From positions 17,157 through 81,156 of the forward strand of contig DDSO01000045.1 in NCBI GenBank assembly GCA_002343425.1: a stretch of DNA of 64,000 nucleotides. Reading direction: 5' to 3'. This stretch comes from Brevundimonas sp. UBA2388 (GTDB taxonomy: Bacteria > Pseudomonadota > Alphaproteobacteria > Caulobacterales > Caulobacteraceae). The notes under the pieces are model-generated. The model did not search any database, was not told the DNA's origin, and was given only the letters and a program-made list of their open reading frames with translations. A program made the position numbers and the translations under genes. Positions 45,911 to 55,074 of the stretch are shown piece after piece. Numbering within the stretch: position 1 is the stretch's first letter; each line of letters begins with the position of its first letter.

Positions 45911-47977
45911 ATGCCCAAGACCCACCCGTTCCATTCGCCCCGCACCCACGGCTTCGTCCGCGTGGCCGCCGCGACGCCGGTGGTCCATACCGCTGACCCG
46001 GCTGCGAACGCCGCCGAGCACATCGCCCTGATCCAACAGGCCGGCGCGCAGGGCGTGGATCTGATGGTCTTCCCCGAGCTGTCGCTGAGCGGCTACGCCA
46101 TCGACGACCTGCTGATGCAGGACGCGCTGCTGGATCGGGTTGAAGCCTGCATCAAGCCTCTGGCCCTGGCGGCGCATGAGGCCGGGGTGATCGCCGTGGT
46201 CGGGGCGCCGATCCGGCAGGGAGACGCCCTGTACAACTGCGCCCTCGTCCTGGCCGGGGGCCGGGCACAGGGGGTGATCCCCAAGAGCTTCCTGCCCAAC
46301 TATCGCGAATACTATGAAAAGCGCTGGTTCGCGCCGGGCCGGGAGGCGCGCGGCGGCCTGCGGATCGGCGACGACTGGGCGTCGTGGTTCGGGACCAATT
46401 TCGTCATCGAGGTCGCCGGGCGGCCCGGCTTCGTCTTCGGGGTCGAGATCTGCGAGGACTACTGGGCGCCGCTGCCGCCCTCGACGCGGCTGGCCCTGGC
46501 CGGCGCGCGCATCCTGCTGAACCTGTCGGCCTCGAATGTGCTGATCGGCAAGGCCGATGACCGCAGCCTGCTGTGCGCCAGCCAGTCGGCGCGCGCCATG
46601 GCGGCCTATGTCTTCACCGCCTCGGGCTGGGGCGAATCGACGACTGATCTCGCCTGGGACGGGCAGGCGACAATCCACGAACTGGGCGCCTGTATCGCGT
46701 CCGGCCCGCGCTTCTCGATGGAGGCGCATCTGACCATCGCCGATATCGACGTCGAACGGATCGGCCTGGACCGTCTGCGCACCGGCACCTTCGCCGACTG
46801 TGCCCGTGACGAGGCCCGGCGGGCGGGCGAGGACGACCATATCGGACGGCTGCTGATCGTCGAGGAGGACGCGCCCACGGGTCCGCATGGCGACCTCCTC
46901 CGCCCCCTCGACCGCTTCCCCTTCGTGCCCGACGACCCGGCCCGGCTGGATCAGGACTGCTACGAGGCCTTCAACATCCAGGTGCAGGGATTGATGCGCC
47001 GGATGAAGGCGACCCATGGCGACAAGGTCGTCATCGGCGTCTCGGGCGGGCTGGATTCGACCCAGGCCCTGCTGGTCGCCTGCCGCGCCTTCGACCGGCT
47101 GGGCCTGCCGAGGACCGGGATTCTCGCATACACCCTGCCCGGCTTCGCCACCTCGGAGGGGACGAAGGCCAACGCCTGGGCCCTGATGAAGGCGCTGGGC
47201 GTCACGGGCGCCGAGATCGACATCCGCCCGACCGCGCAGACCATGCTGGAGGCTATCGGCCACCCGTTCGCCAAGGGCGAACCGGTTCACGACATCACCT
47301 TCGAGAATGTGCAGGCCGGTCTGAGGACGGACTATCTGTTCCGCCTGGCCAACCAGCACGACGCCTTCGTGCTCGGCACCGGCGACCTGTCGGAGCTGGC
47401 GCTGGGCTGGTGCACCTATGGCGTCGGCGACCATATGAGCCACTACAACGTCAACGGCGGGGTGGCGAAGACCCTGATCCGGCATCTGATCCGCTGGGTG
47501 GCGATGAAGGAGCATACGGGTGGGGCGGCGGACACCCTGCAGGCCATTCTGGACACGGAGATTTCGCCCGAGCTGGTCCCCGCCGGCGCGGACGGCAGGC
47601 TGCAGTCCACCGAGGCGACCGTCGGCCCCTATGCGCTGAACGACTTCTTCCTGTTCTACACCACCCGCTTCGGCCTCAAGCCGTCGAAGGTGGCCTATCT
47701 GGCCCATCAGGCCTGGAAAGACGCGGCGACCGGCCACTGGCCGACGGCCACGCCGGACGACGAGCGGGTCGAATACGACCTCGCCACGATCAAACACTGG
47801 CTGCGGAAATTCCTCTTCCGCTTCTTCCAGACGTCGCAGTTCAAGCGGTCAGCCCTGCCGAACGGGCCGAAGGTGGTCACCGGCGGCTCGTTGAGCCCGC
47901 GTGGTGACTGGCGCGCGCCGTCTGACGCAACGGCGCGGGTGTGGCTGGATGAGCTGGAAGCCAACGTCCCGGACTGA
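45911..47977 (+). CDS. nadE: NAD+ synthase, glutamine-hydrolysing
   Basis: 688-residue two-domain enzyme forming NAD from deamido-NAD. The N-terminal nitrilase-type glutaminase has the catalytic triad Glu56 (FPELSLSGY), Lys125 (IPKSFLPNY) and Cys181 (GVEICEDYW). The C-terminal synthetase has the PP-loop [13 protein letters not shown] and [16 protein letters not shown]. Length and spacing match the Mycobacterium tuberculosis enzyme. ATG 45911 is nine bases after a 131-bp palindromic element; the region that should hold the ribosome site (GATGAGCGGAAA) is the element's edge. It ends just before another palindrome. Confidence 0.97.
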   Translation: MPKTHPFHSPRTHGFVRVAAATPVVHTADPAANAAEHIALIQQAGAQGVDLMVFPELSLSGYAIDDLLMQDALLDRVEACIKPLALAAHEAGVIAVVGAPIRQGDALYNCALVLAGGRAQGVIPKSFLPNYREYYEKRWFAPGREARGGLRIGDDWASWFGTNFVIEVAGRPGFVFGVEICEDYWAPLPPSTRLALAGARILLNLSASNVLIGKADDRSLLCASQSARAMAAYVFTASGWGESTTDLAWDGQATIHELGACIASGPRFSMEAHLTIADIDVERIGLDRLRTGTFADCARDEARRAGEDDHIGRLLIVEEDAPTGPHGDLLRPLDRFPFVPDDPARLDQDCYEAFNIQVQGLMRRMKATHGDKVVIGVSGGLDSTQALLVACRAFDRLGLPRTGILAYTLPGFATSEGTKANAWALMKALGVTGAEIDIRPTAQTMLEAIGHPFAKGEPVHDITFENVQAGLRTDYLFRLANQHDAFVLGTGDLSELALGWCTYGVGDHMSHYNVNGGVAKTLIRHLIRWVAMKEHTGGAADTLQAILDTEISPELVPAGADGRLQSTEATVGPYALNDFFLFYTTRFGLKPSKVAYLAHQAWKDAATGHWPTATPDDERVEYDLATIKHWLRKFLFRFFQTSQFKRSALPNGPKVVTGGSLSPRGDWRAPSDATARVWLDELEANVPD

Positions 47978-47981
47978 GAAA

Positions 47982-48105
47982 GAGTGGATAGTGGTTAGTG
48001 ATTAGTGGTTGGCCGCCGACTGCGCAGCACGACGGCCGGCGTCGCCCTTCCGCCAGCAGCGAAGCGGCAATCCCTGACCACTAGTCACTAATCACTAATC
48101 ACTCC
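47982..48105. repeat. TAGTGG-heptamer palindrome, copy E
   Basis: Left arm GAGTGGATAGTGGTTAGTGA.. (47982-48012), right arm ..CACTAGTCACTAATCACTAA.. (about 48075-48105), and a core of about 66 bases with GTCGCCCTTCCGCCAGCAGC matching copies B-D. It fills the gap between the convergent nadE and hydrolase genes almost exactly (4 bases after one stop, 2 before the other). Confidence 0.9.
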
Positions 48106-48107
48106 GC

Positions 48108-48983
48108 TCAAGGCAGCTCGCTCAGGAACGGAAAGATCGCCGCCTTGGCCTCGGGCTCGTCGAGCATGGGGGCGTGGCCGACGCCGGGGACCTCGACGAA
48201 ATCCATCTTCGGCGCGCGCTTGCGCATCTTCGCCGCGATCTCGGGGCTGAGCAGGTCGGAGGTCTCGCCGCGCACCAGCAGGGTCGGCCGGCCCTTGGCC
48301 AGGCGGGTGAAGAAGGGCCACAGATTGGGGACCAGGGCCTTGGCTCCCGCCGCCCGGATCGGGACCATGATGTCGGGGTCGTAGTCCGGGATCGGCGTGC
48401 CCTCGGTGCCCATGCGGAAGGTGCGGCGGGCGAAGGCGTCCCAGTCTTCGTCTGAAAGGTGTGGCAGGGCGACCCCGTTGAGCTTGCGCGCATAGGCCGC
48501 CGCGTCCGCCCAATTGTTGATCTCGACCGGCTGTCCGGCATAGGCGGCGATGCGGGTCAGGCCCTCCTTCGCTACTTCGGGGCCGACGTCATTGATGATG
48601 GCGGCGGCGATGACCTTCGACCGGATGGCGGCCAGCGCCATGGTGATCAGCCCGCCCATGGAGGTGCCGAGAAAGACCGCCCGCTCGATTCCGAGGTCGC
48701 GCATCAGGGCCAGCACGTCCTGGGCATAGGTCACGGGCTGATAGGTCATCGGGTCGCGGGCGCGGTCCGACTGGCCCCGCCCGCGGATGTCCACGGCCAG
48801 CACCCGCCGGCCGCTCTGGGCGATCAGCGGGGCGATGGCGTCGAAATCGGCCGAGTTACGGGTCAGGCCGTGGATGGCGATGACCGGCAGTTTCGCCGTG
48901 CCGGACGCCGCGGCATAGTCGCGGGCGTAGAGGCTCAGCCCATCCGCACTGGACCAGCGGCGCTCGGCGAAGGTCTGGGTCAT
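48108..48983 (-). CDS. Alpha/beta-fold hydrolase
   Basis: 291-residue hydrolase. Motifs: VIAIHGLTRNSADFD (oxyanion loop HG), VDIRGRGQSDR, nucleophile Ser in LGTSMGGLI, Asp in RGETSDLLSP and His in PGVGHAPMLDEP. The family includes esterases, haloperoxidases and C-C bond hydrolases; the substrate is not deducible. ATG 48983 follows TTGGAG at seven-base spacing; the TTG 12 bases upstream is part of that site. Alone on the minus strand, with the next minus-strand stop 88 bases downstream of a divergent gap. Confidence 0.9.
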   Translation of the reverse strand: MTQTFAERRWSSADGLSLYARDYAAASGTAKLPVIAIHGLTRNSADFDAIAPLIAQSGRRVLAVDIRGRGQSDRARDPMTYQPVTYAQDVLALMRDLGIERAVFLGTSMGGLITMALAAIRSKVIAAAIINDVGPEVAKEGLTRIAAYAGQPVEINNWADAAAYARKLNGVALPHLSDEDWDAFARRTFRMGTEGTPIPDYDPDIMVPIRAAGAKALVPNLWPFFTRLAKGRPTLLVRGETSDLLSPEIAAKMRKRAPKMDFVEVPGVGHAPMLDEPEAKAAIFPFLSELP

Positions 48984-49071
48984 GACGGGCTCCAAAAAGG
49001 CTGTCGGCGCAGCCTATTTCATGGGTGAGGGAATTCCCACCCGACGCGAACTGACAGCCGGCGTCAGCGCT

Positions 49072-49584
49072 TCAATGACCGAGCAGTTCCCGCACGAATT
49101 CCCACAGGTCGCCGCCCTCGAAGCGGAAGCCCGGAACGCCGGCGCGGCGCGCGGCCTCCATGTCCGACGGCTGGTCGCCGATCATGAAGCTCTTCGCCGG
49201 ATCGATATTGTGATCCGCGATGGCCCGCAGGATCATGCCGGGGTTGGGTTTGCGGTCCGGATGGTCGGGATGGATCCAGGCCTCGACCCGGCCCTCGCTG
49301 TGGAAGGGACAGGCGTAGACGGCGCCGATCACGCCCCCCTTGGCCGCCAGCTTGCGGACGACCAGGGTGTTGAAGGCCTTCATCTGGTCTTCAGTGAACA
49401 GGCCGCGCGCGACGCCCGACTGGTTGGTCACGATGACGCACAGATAGCCGAGCTGATTCAGGTGCCGCACAGCCTCCGCCGCGCCGGGCATAAGGCGGAG
49501 ATGCTCTTCCAGATGGGGATAGCCGGTGTCCTCGATCAGCACGCCGTCGCGATCGAGGAAGACGGCGGGGACGCCAGAATTCAT
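49072..49584 (-). CDS. HAD-IIIA phosphatase, GmhB-like
   Basis: 170-residue HAD phosphatase resembling D-glycero-manno-heptose-1,7-bisphosphate 7-phosphatase. Nucleophile Asp11 and acid Asp13 in FLDRDGVL, Thr/Asn in IVTNQSGVARG, RKPNPGM near 111-117 and MIGDQPSDMEAA. In E. coli GmhB four residues (C92, H94, C107, C109) bind zinc; here the loop reads CPFH...HPDHPDRKP, so both later cysteines are replaced by His108 and Asp110. Zinc binding is therefore doubtful and the substrate less certain. ATG 49584 is preferred. It is divergent from a sugar aminotransferase gene. Confidence 0.84.
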   Translation of the reverse strand: MNSGVPAVFLDRDGVLIEDTGYPHLEEHLRLMPGAAEAVRHLNQLGYLCVIVTNQSGVARGLFTEDQMKAFNTLVVRKLAAKGGVIGAVYACPFHSEGRVEAWIHPDHPDRKPNPGMILRAIADHNIDPAKSFMIGDQPSDMEAARRAGVPGFRFEGGDLWEFVRELLGH

Positions 49585-49737
49585 GATTTCCGGGCATACG
49601 GCGCCGTACACGGTCGTTGCAACCCGTCACGCGAAGTGACGGCGCGGGATTTGGCGGGACAGCGGACGATTTGGTAGGAGGGCGCAACCACCATGGCGCT
49701 GACGCCAGCCTGCCGCGCGCCCGGAGACCATCCTGAC

Positions 49738-50898
49738 ATGAGCATCGCCTTTATCGACCTGCAGGCCCAGCGCCTTCGTCTCAACGGCCGGATCGAGGCC
49801 GCCGTGCAGGAAGCCGTCGTCGGCGGCGCCTGGGTCATGGGCCCGCAGGTGCGACAGTTCGAGGCCGACCTCGCCGCCTTCGGCAAGGCGAAACACGCGC
49901 TCGGTTGCGCCAATGGCACCGACGCCCTGATCCTGCCGCTGATCGCCTGGGGCATCCGCACCGGCGATGCGGTCTTCTGTCCCAGCTTCACCTTCACGGC
50001 CACGGCGGAGGTCGTGCCCTGGCTGGGGGCCACGCCGGTCTTTGTGGATGTGGACCCGCGGACCTTCAACATGGACCCGGTCCAGCTGGAGGCGGCGATC
50101 GAGGCGACCCTGAAGGAGGGTCGGCTCAAGCCCCGCGTGGTCATCGCCGTCGACCTGTTCGGCCAGCCCGCTGACTATCCGGCCATCAAGGCCATCTGTG
50201 ACCGTTATGGTCTCAAGCTGATCGCCGATTCGGCCCAGGGTTTCGGCTGCACCCTGAACGGCCACCATCCCATCAAATGGGCCGACATCACCACCACCAG
50301 CTTCTTCCCGGCCAAGCCGCTGGGTTGCTACGGCGACGGCGGCGCGGTGCTCACGGACGATGACGATCTCGCCCAGGAAATGGACTCGCTGCGGGTCCAC
50401 GGAAAGGTCGTCGCCAAGGACATGAAGCCTGGCGAGACCTTCGCCCACGACCCCAAATATCTGGCCATGCGGATCGGCATGAACAGCCGTCTGGACACTA
50501 TCCAGGCCGCCGTCCTGATCGAGAAGCTGAAGGTCTTCGCCCAGGAGATCGAGTGGCGCAACCGCGCGGCGGACCGCTACGCGGCAGGCCTCGCGCCTCA
50601 CGTCGCCAGTGTGCCCGCCGTGATCGAAGGCGGGGTCTCGATCTGGGCCCAGTATACGATTGAACACGAGAACCGCGACGGCCTGGCAGCGCATCTGAAG
50701 GACCAGGGCGTACCCACGGCGGTCTACTATCCCGTGCCCATGCATCTGCAGCCCGCCTATGCGCGGTTCTCCAAGGGGCCTGGCAGCCTGCCGGTCACCG
50801 AGCGGCTGATGCAGCGGGTCATCAGCCTGCCGATGCATTCGGATCTCGACGAGGCGACCCAGGACCGGATCATCGCCGCGGTCGCCAGCTTCCGCTAA
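49738..50898 (+). CDS. DegT/DnrJ/EryC1/StrS family sugar aminotransferase
   Basis: 386-residue PLP enzyme adding an amino group to a keto-sugar nucleotide. Motifs: IAFIDLQAQRLRLNGRI at the N-terminus, GCANGTDALILPL, PSFTFTATAEVVPWLGATPVFVDVD, ADSAQGFG and the PLP-binding Lys193 in SFFPAKPLGCYGDGG. The N-terminus resembles WbpE/WlbC, which make the 3-amino group of UDP-GlcNAc(3NH2)A. The neighbouring Gfo/Idh dehydrogenase (10 bases downstream) is the type of enzyme (WbpB/WlbA) that would supply the 3-keto substrate. ATG 49738 has GGAG upstream at 49723. Confidence 0.92.
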   Translation: MSIAFIDLQAQRLRLNGRIEAAVQEAVVGGAWVMGPQVRQFEADLAAFGKAKHALGCANGTDALILPLIAWGIRTGDAVFCPSFTFTATAEVVPWLGATPVFVDVDPRTFNMDPVQLEAAIEATLKEGRLKPRVVIAVDLFGQPADYPAIKAICDRYGLKLIADSAQGFGCTLNGHHPIKWADITTTSFFPAKPLGCYGDGGAVLTDDDDLAQEMDSLRVHGKVVAKDMKPGETFAHDPKYLAMRIGMNSRLDTIQAAVLIEKLKVFAQEIEWRNRAADRYAAGLAPHVASVPAVIEGGVSIWAQYTIEHENRDGLAAHLKDQGVPTAVYYPVPMHLQPAYARFSKGPGSLPVTERLMQRVISLPMHSDLDEATQDRIIAAVASFR

Positions 50899-50907
50899 GG
50901 ACCGCGC

Positions 50908-51843
50908 ATGACCCAGCACCTCCCCCCGCTCAAGGTCGGCGTCGCCGGCGTCGGCGTCATGGGCCGCAACCATGCGCGCGTCCTGTCCGACATCCGCGAC
51001 TTCGACCTGACCGCCGTCTTTGACCCGGAAGCCGCCACGGCCGAGGGGGTCGCCGGCCTGTATGACGCAAGGGCCTTCACCGTCGCCGCTGACTTCGTCG
51101 CCGCCGGTCTGGACGCCGCCGTGGTCGCCACGCCGAACCGGCATCATGCCGAACTGGGCGTCGCCCTGCTTGAGGCCGGGGTCCATGTGCTGGTCGAAAA
51201 GCCGATCGCCGCCACCGTCGCCGACGCCCAGCGGATGATCGATGCGGCAAAAGCCAATAGCCGCGTGCTGATGGTCGGCCAGGTCGAGCGGTTCAATCCG
51301 GCGGTCGAGGCGGTCAAGCGCGCCATCGACGGGGACGACGTCATCTCGATCCAGATCACCCGCGTCGGTCCCTTCCCGCCGCGCATGGGCGAGGTCGGGG
51401 TGGTCATCGATCTGGCGGTGCACGACATCGACATCATCCGCCACCTGACGGAGTCCGAGATCGTCGAGGTCCAGCCGCAACTGGCCCGCACCAAGGCAGA
51501 GCGCGAGGACACCGCCCTGCTCCAGTTCCGTCTTGCCAACGGAACCATCGCCCACATCACCACCAACTGGGTCACGCCCTACAAGGTCCGCACCCTGCAG
51601 GTCGCGACCATGAACCGGTTCGTGGTCGCCGATCTGATCACCCGTCAAGTCACGGAGTATTTCGGCCAGCAGGCTGACGGCTCCTACCAGACCCGCGCCG
51701 TCAACAGTTGGCCCGCCGAGCCGCTGAAGAAGGAGCTGGAGGCCTTCGCGCACGCGATCCGCACGGGCGAACCGCCGGCGGTCACGGGCGAGGACGGGCT
51801 GCGGAACCTCGAGGTGGCGTTGAGGTGTCTGGGGGAGGGCTAG
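50908..51843 (+). CDS. Gfo/Idh/MocA family oxidoreductase
   Basis: 311-residue NAD(P)-dependent dehydrogenase. Rossmann motif GVAGVGVMGRNHARVL, then VVATPNRHHAELGVALLEAGVHVLVEKPIAAT (the EKP motif) and the catalytic-site VVIDLAVHDIDIIRH with conserved Asp/His. It is separated by nine bases from the sugar aminotransferase and has AAGGA just before its ATG, so they are co-expressed. I infer oxidation of a UDP-sugar at C3, as in WlbA/WbpB, for surface polysaccharide synthesis; the rest of that pathway is not in the window. Confidence 0.92.
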   Translation: MTQHLPPLKVGVAGVGVMGRNHARVLSDIRDFDLTAVFDPEAATAEGVAGLYDARAFTVAADFVAAGLDAAVVATPNRHHAELGVALLEAGVHVLVEKPIAATVADAQRMIDAAKANSRVLMVGQVERFNPAVEAVKRAIDGDDVISIQITRVGPFPPRMGEVGVVIDLAVHDIDIIRHLTESEIVEVQPQLARTKAEREDTALLQFRLANGTIAHITTNWVTPYKVRTLQVATMNRFVVADLITRQVTEYFGQQADGSYQTRAVNSWPAEPLKKELEAFAHAIRTGEPPAVTGEDGLRNLEVALRCLGEG

Positions 51844-52334
51844 CCGCCTACCACCTGCATCCCCAGCCACTCTGCGATCAACGCCGGCTTGTCCGCGCCC
51901 TCGATCTCGACCGTGACCTCGTGCTTCAGCAGCCAGCGGGTGCCGCCCCCCATTGGGCCCTTGTCCTCGGCGGACAGCAGTTTGAACCGTCCCCGGACGT
52001 TGGACCCTGCCGGCACCGGGGCGAGGAAGCGGAGCTTGTCGAAGCCGTAGTTGACGCCCATCACCACGCCTTCCAGCGGCGGGACGGCGTCATAGGTCAT
52101 GGCCGACAGCAGGCTCAGCGTCAGGAATCCGTGGGCGATGGTCCCGCCGAACGGGGTCTGGGCCGCTGCGACCGGGTCGATGTGGATGAACTGGCGGTCC
52201 TCCGTGATCTCGGCGAAGGCGTCGATGCGGGCCTGGTCGACGGTGATCCAGCGGCTGACGCCGATCTCCTGACCGATCAGGCCCGGCAGGTCGGCGACGG
52301 GGGTGGGGGTTCCCTTGCGTTCGGTGCGGCTCAT
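51840..52334 (-). CDS. MaoC family dehydratase
   Basis: 164-residue hot-dog-fold enoyl hydratase. Hydratase motif: ARIDAFAEITEDRQFIHIDPVAAAQTPFGGTIAHGFLTLSLL, with the catalytic Asp and His (D..FIH..D, AHG). Members hydrate enoyl-CoA in fatty-acid or PHA metabolism. ATG 52334 (MSRTERKGTP) is chosen. It ends four bases inside the convergent oxidoreductase gene and lies 13 bases downstream of the threonine dehydratase gene on the same strand, likely one operon. Confidence 0.92.
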   Translation of the reverse strand: MSRTERKGTPTPVADLPGLIGQEIGVSRWITVDQARIDAFAEITEDRQFIHIDPVAAAQTPFGGTIAHGFLTLSLLSAMTYDAVPPLEGVVMGVNYGFDKLRFLAPVPAGSNVRGRFKLLSAEDKGPMGGGTRWLLKHEVTVEIEGADKPALIAEWLGMQVVGG

Positions 52335-52347
52335 GCGGTCGGTTCCT

Positions 52348-53328
52348 TCAGGGGATGGGCGTGAAACGGTCTTCGATGATGGCGGCGAACAGGGCCGGGT
52401 CGACATTGCCGCCCGACAGGATGACGGCGGTGGTGCGGTCGCGCGTCTCGATCTTGCCGGCCAGAACGGCGGCCAGCGACACGGCGCCGCCCGGCTCGAC
52501 CACCTGTTTCAGCACCCGGAAGGCGTAGCGCACCGCCTCGGCCACCTCGGCGTCCGAGACGGTCTCGACCCGGTCGACGCGCTGGTTGATGGGGAAGGTC
52601 AGCTCGCCGGGACGATCGGTCATCAGGGCGTCGCAGATGGTGCCCGGCGCGGGCGCATGGGTCAGCCGCTCGTTGGCGGCGATCGACCGCTGCATGTCGT
52701 TGTAGTGGTGCGGTTCGACGGCGATCACCGGGCTGTCCGGCGACAGGGCCTCCATCGCCAGATTGATCCCGGCGATCAGGCCGCCGCCGGAGGCGCCGCA
52801 GACCAGCTGGTCGATCAGGCCGTCGGCCTGTTCCATGATCTCCAGCCCGATGGTGCCCTGTCCTTCGATGACGAAGGGATCGTCGAACGGGCGGACGAGG
52901 ACGGAGCCTTTGGAAGCCGCGATCTCCTCGCCGATGGCCTCGCGGCTCTCGGTGTAGCGGTCATACATCCTGACCTCGCCGCCGAAGCCGATGACGCCCT
53001 CGACCTTCACCTTCGGACTGTCGGCGGGCATGACGATGATGGCCTCGATGCCCAGGATCTGCGCCGCCGCCGCCACGGCCTGGGCGTGGTTGCCGGAGGA
53101 ATAGGCGACGACGCCGCGCGCCTTCTCCGCGTCGGTCAGCCGGCTGATCCGGTTCCAGGCCCCGCGGAATTTGAAGGCCCCGGCGCGCTGGAGGTTTTCG
53201 GCCTTCAGCAGGATGCGGCCCCCGGTCAGCGCATTCAGCGCGGGGCTCTCGATCAGCGGCGTGCGCACGGCCTGGCCGGCGATCTGGCGGGCGGCGTCCC
53301 GGACGCCGGCGAAGGAGGCGGTGTGCAT
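52348..53328 (-). CDS. Threonine/serine dehydratase
   Basis: 326-residue PLP enzyme deaminating threonine to 2-oxobutyrate. Motifs: TPLIESPALNALTGGRILLKAENLQRAGAFKFRGAWNRI (PLP Lys in KFRG), YSSGNHAQAVAAAA, the phosphate-binding CGASGGGLIAGI and VILSGGNVDPALF. There is no C-terminal ACT regulatory domain, so it is the short catabolic type rather than feedback-controlled IlvA; serine racemase is a close alternative. ATG 53328 is chosen at the conserved start. First gene of the pair with the MaoC dehydratase. Confidence 0.91.
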   Translation of the reverse strand: MHTASFAGVRDAARQIAGQAVRTPLIESPALNALTGGRILLKAENLQRAGAFKFRGAWNRISRLTDAEKARGVVAYSSGNHAQAVAAAAQILGIEAIIVMPADSPKVKVEGVIGFGGEVRMYDRYTESREAIGEEIAASKGSVLVRPFDDPFVIEGQGTIGLEIMEQADGLIDQLVCGASGGGLIAGINLAMEALSPDSPVIAVEPHHYNDMQRSIAANERLTHAPAPGTICDALMTDRPGELTFPINQRVDRVETVSDAEVAEAVRYAFRVLKQVVEPGGAVSLAAVLAGKIETRDRTTAVILSGGNVDPALFAAIIEDRFTPIP

Positions 53329-53383
53329 GGGATATCCATACCGCGTGATTTCCTCCCGGCGAAGCCGGCTTTGAAGGCCGGAA

Positions 53384-53485
53384 GGTTCATCACAACGAAC
53401 ACAACGAAGAATCCACAAAGGGCACGACGGGGCCTGCGCCTGACTCCCCTCCCGTTGTGACCCGTTGTGTTCGTTGTGATGAACC
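53384..53485. repeat. TTGTGTTCGTTGTG palindrome, copy 1 (102 bp)
   Basis: Perfect 23-bp inverted ends (53384-53406 and 53463-53485) made of GTTCATCACAACGAACACAA and its complement, around a 56-base centre. It lies between the divergent dehydratase and glpK genes, so it sits in their shared upstream region, 83 bases before the glpK ATG. Related copy at 61724-61831. Confidence 0.92.
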
Positions 53486-53568
53486 TCCTCTCGCGGGTCC
53501 GGCTCAAGGATTGCGGCTTCGCCGCGATGACCGGTTGAGTCTCCGGGCCGCCGCTCTAACCTGCCGGG

Positions 53569-55074
53569 ATGAAGTCCCTCATCCTCGCCATCGACCAGGG
53601 CACGACCTCGACCCGGGCCATCGCCTTCGAGGCCGCGCCGGAGGGCGGGCTGCGGCCGGTCGCCGTCAGCCAGATCGAACTGGAGCAGCATTTCCCGCAT
53701 CCAGGCTGGGTCGAGCACGACGCCGCCGAGATATGGACCGCGACCCTGCAGACCTGCCGCGAGGTGATCCGCAAGGCCGGCGGGGTCGGCCGGTTCGCGG
53801 CCATCGGCATCACCAACCAGCGCGAGACCTCTGTGCTCTGGGACGCCGCGACGGGCGAACCGCTGCATCGCGCCATTGTCTGGCAGGACCGGCGCACGGC
53901 GGACGTGACCGGCAAACTGGCCGCCGCCGGCCATGAGCCCATGGTTCAGGCGGCGACCGGCCTGATCCTCGACCCCTATTTCTCGGCCTCGAAATTCGCC
54001 TGGCTGCTGGACGCCGTGCCGGGCGCCCGGGATCGCGCGGCGAAGGGCGAGGTGAGGGTCGGCACGATCGAATGCTGGTTGATCTGGAAGCTGACGGGCG
54101 GCGCGAGCCACGTCACCGACGCCACCAACGCCAGCCGCACCTCGCTGATGGACCTGTCGACGCGCCAGTGGCGGCCCGAGCTCGCAGACCTGTTCAACGT
54201 CCCCATGGCGGTCCTGCCGGAGATTCGCGGCTGCGCCGATCCCCTTGGTGACTGCGACGCGACCCTGTTCGGCGCGGCCCTGCCCATCCATGGCGCGGCG
54301 GGTGACCAGCAGGCGGCGCTGGTCGGTCATGGCGCGCTCAAGGCCGGGGACGCCAAGATCACCTATGGCACCGGCGCCTTCCTCGTCGCCAATGTCGGGG
54401 CGGAAGCCGTCGGCTCGACCAGCCGTCTGCTGGGCACCATGGGCTATGCGGTCGGCGAGGACGTCGCATACGCCCTTGAGGGCTCCATCTTCTCGGCCGG
54501 TTCGGCGATCCAGTGGTTGCGCGACGGGCTGAAGGTCATCAGCGAGTCACGCCAATCCGAGGCCATGGCCCAGGGGCTGAAGGACAACGGCGGCGTCTAT
54601 CTGGTCCCCGGCTTCACCGGCCTCGGCGCGCCCTGGTGGGAGCCGGAGGCGCGGGGAACCATCGTCGGCCTGACCCGCGACAGCGGCCCGGCCCAGATGG
54701 TGCGAGCGGCGCTGGAATCGCTGGCCTACCAGACCCGCGACCTGCTCGACGCGCTGGAAAAGGACGGGGCGCCGAAGCTGAAGGTGTTGAAAGTCGACGG
54801 TGGGGTCACCGCCAACGCTTTCGCCATGCAGTTCGTCGCCGACATCTGCGACGTCGTGGTTGAACGCCCGGCGTTCCAGGAAATGACGGCGCTGGGCGCG
54901 GCCAAGCTGGCGGCGCTGGGCGTCGGCCTGATCGATGATCTGGAGGACCATCCGGTCGAGGCCCCGGCGCGCTGGACGCCCCGGATGGCACCGGAAGAGC
55001 GCGAGCGGTTGTTGAAGGGCTGGCGCGGCGCGGTCCGCGCGGCCATCATCGCCGCCCACCCGGAAGACGCATGA
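53569..55074 (+). CDS. glpK: Glycerol kinase
   Basis: 501-residue FGGY-family kinase phosphorylating glycerol to sn-glycerol 3-phosphate. Motifs: LAIDQGTTSTRAIAFE, GITNQRETSVLWDAATGEPLHRAIVWQDRR, ATNASRTSLMDL, GAAGDQQAALVGHG (catalytic Asp region), PGFTGLGAPWWEPEARGTIVGLTR and VDGGVTANAFAMQFVAD. Full length (E. coli GlpK 502). No GlpF or GlpD is adjacent. The phosphotransferase gene overlaps its stop by four bases (ATGA), so they form an operon. An intergenic palindrome lies upstream. Confidence 0.97.
   Translation: MKSLILAIDQGTTSTRAIAFEAAPEGGLRPVAVSQIELEQHFPHPGWVEHDAAEIWTATLQTCREVIRKAGGVGRFAAIGITNQRETSVLWDAATGEPLHRAIVWQDRRTADVTGKLAAAGHEPMVQAATGLILDPYFSASKFAWLLDAVPGARDRAAKGEVRVGTIECWLIWKLTGGASHVTDATNASRTSLMDLSTRQWRPELADLFNVPMAVLPEIRGCADPLGDCDATLFGAALPIHGAAGDQQAALVGHGALKAGDAKITYGTGAFLVANVGAEAVGSTSRLLGTMGYAVGEDVAYALEGSIFSAGSAIQWLRDGLKVISESRQSEAMAQGLKDNGGVYLVPGFTGLGAPWWEPEARGTIVGLTRDSGPAQMVRAALESLAYQTRDLLDALEKDGAPKLKVLKVDGGVTANAFAMQFVADICDVVVERPAFQEMTALGAAKLAALGVGLIDDLEDHPVEAPARWTPRMAPEERERLLKGWRGAVRAAIIAAHPEDA

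Noticed and set aside
45773-47797. 674-codon open frame on the minus strand opposite nadE
   Set aside because: Antisense shadow of NAD synthase; it also reads through the 131-bp palindrome, with no recognisable domain.
49627-51870. 747-codon open frame on the minus strand across two sugar genes
   Set aside because: Covers both the aminotransferase and oxidoreductase genes in antisense; no protein motif.
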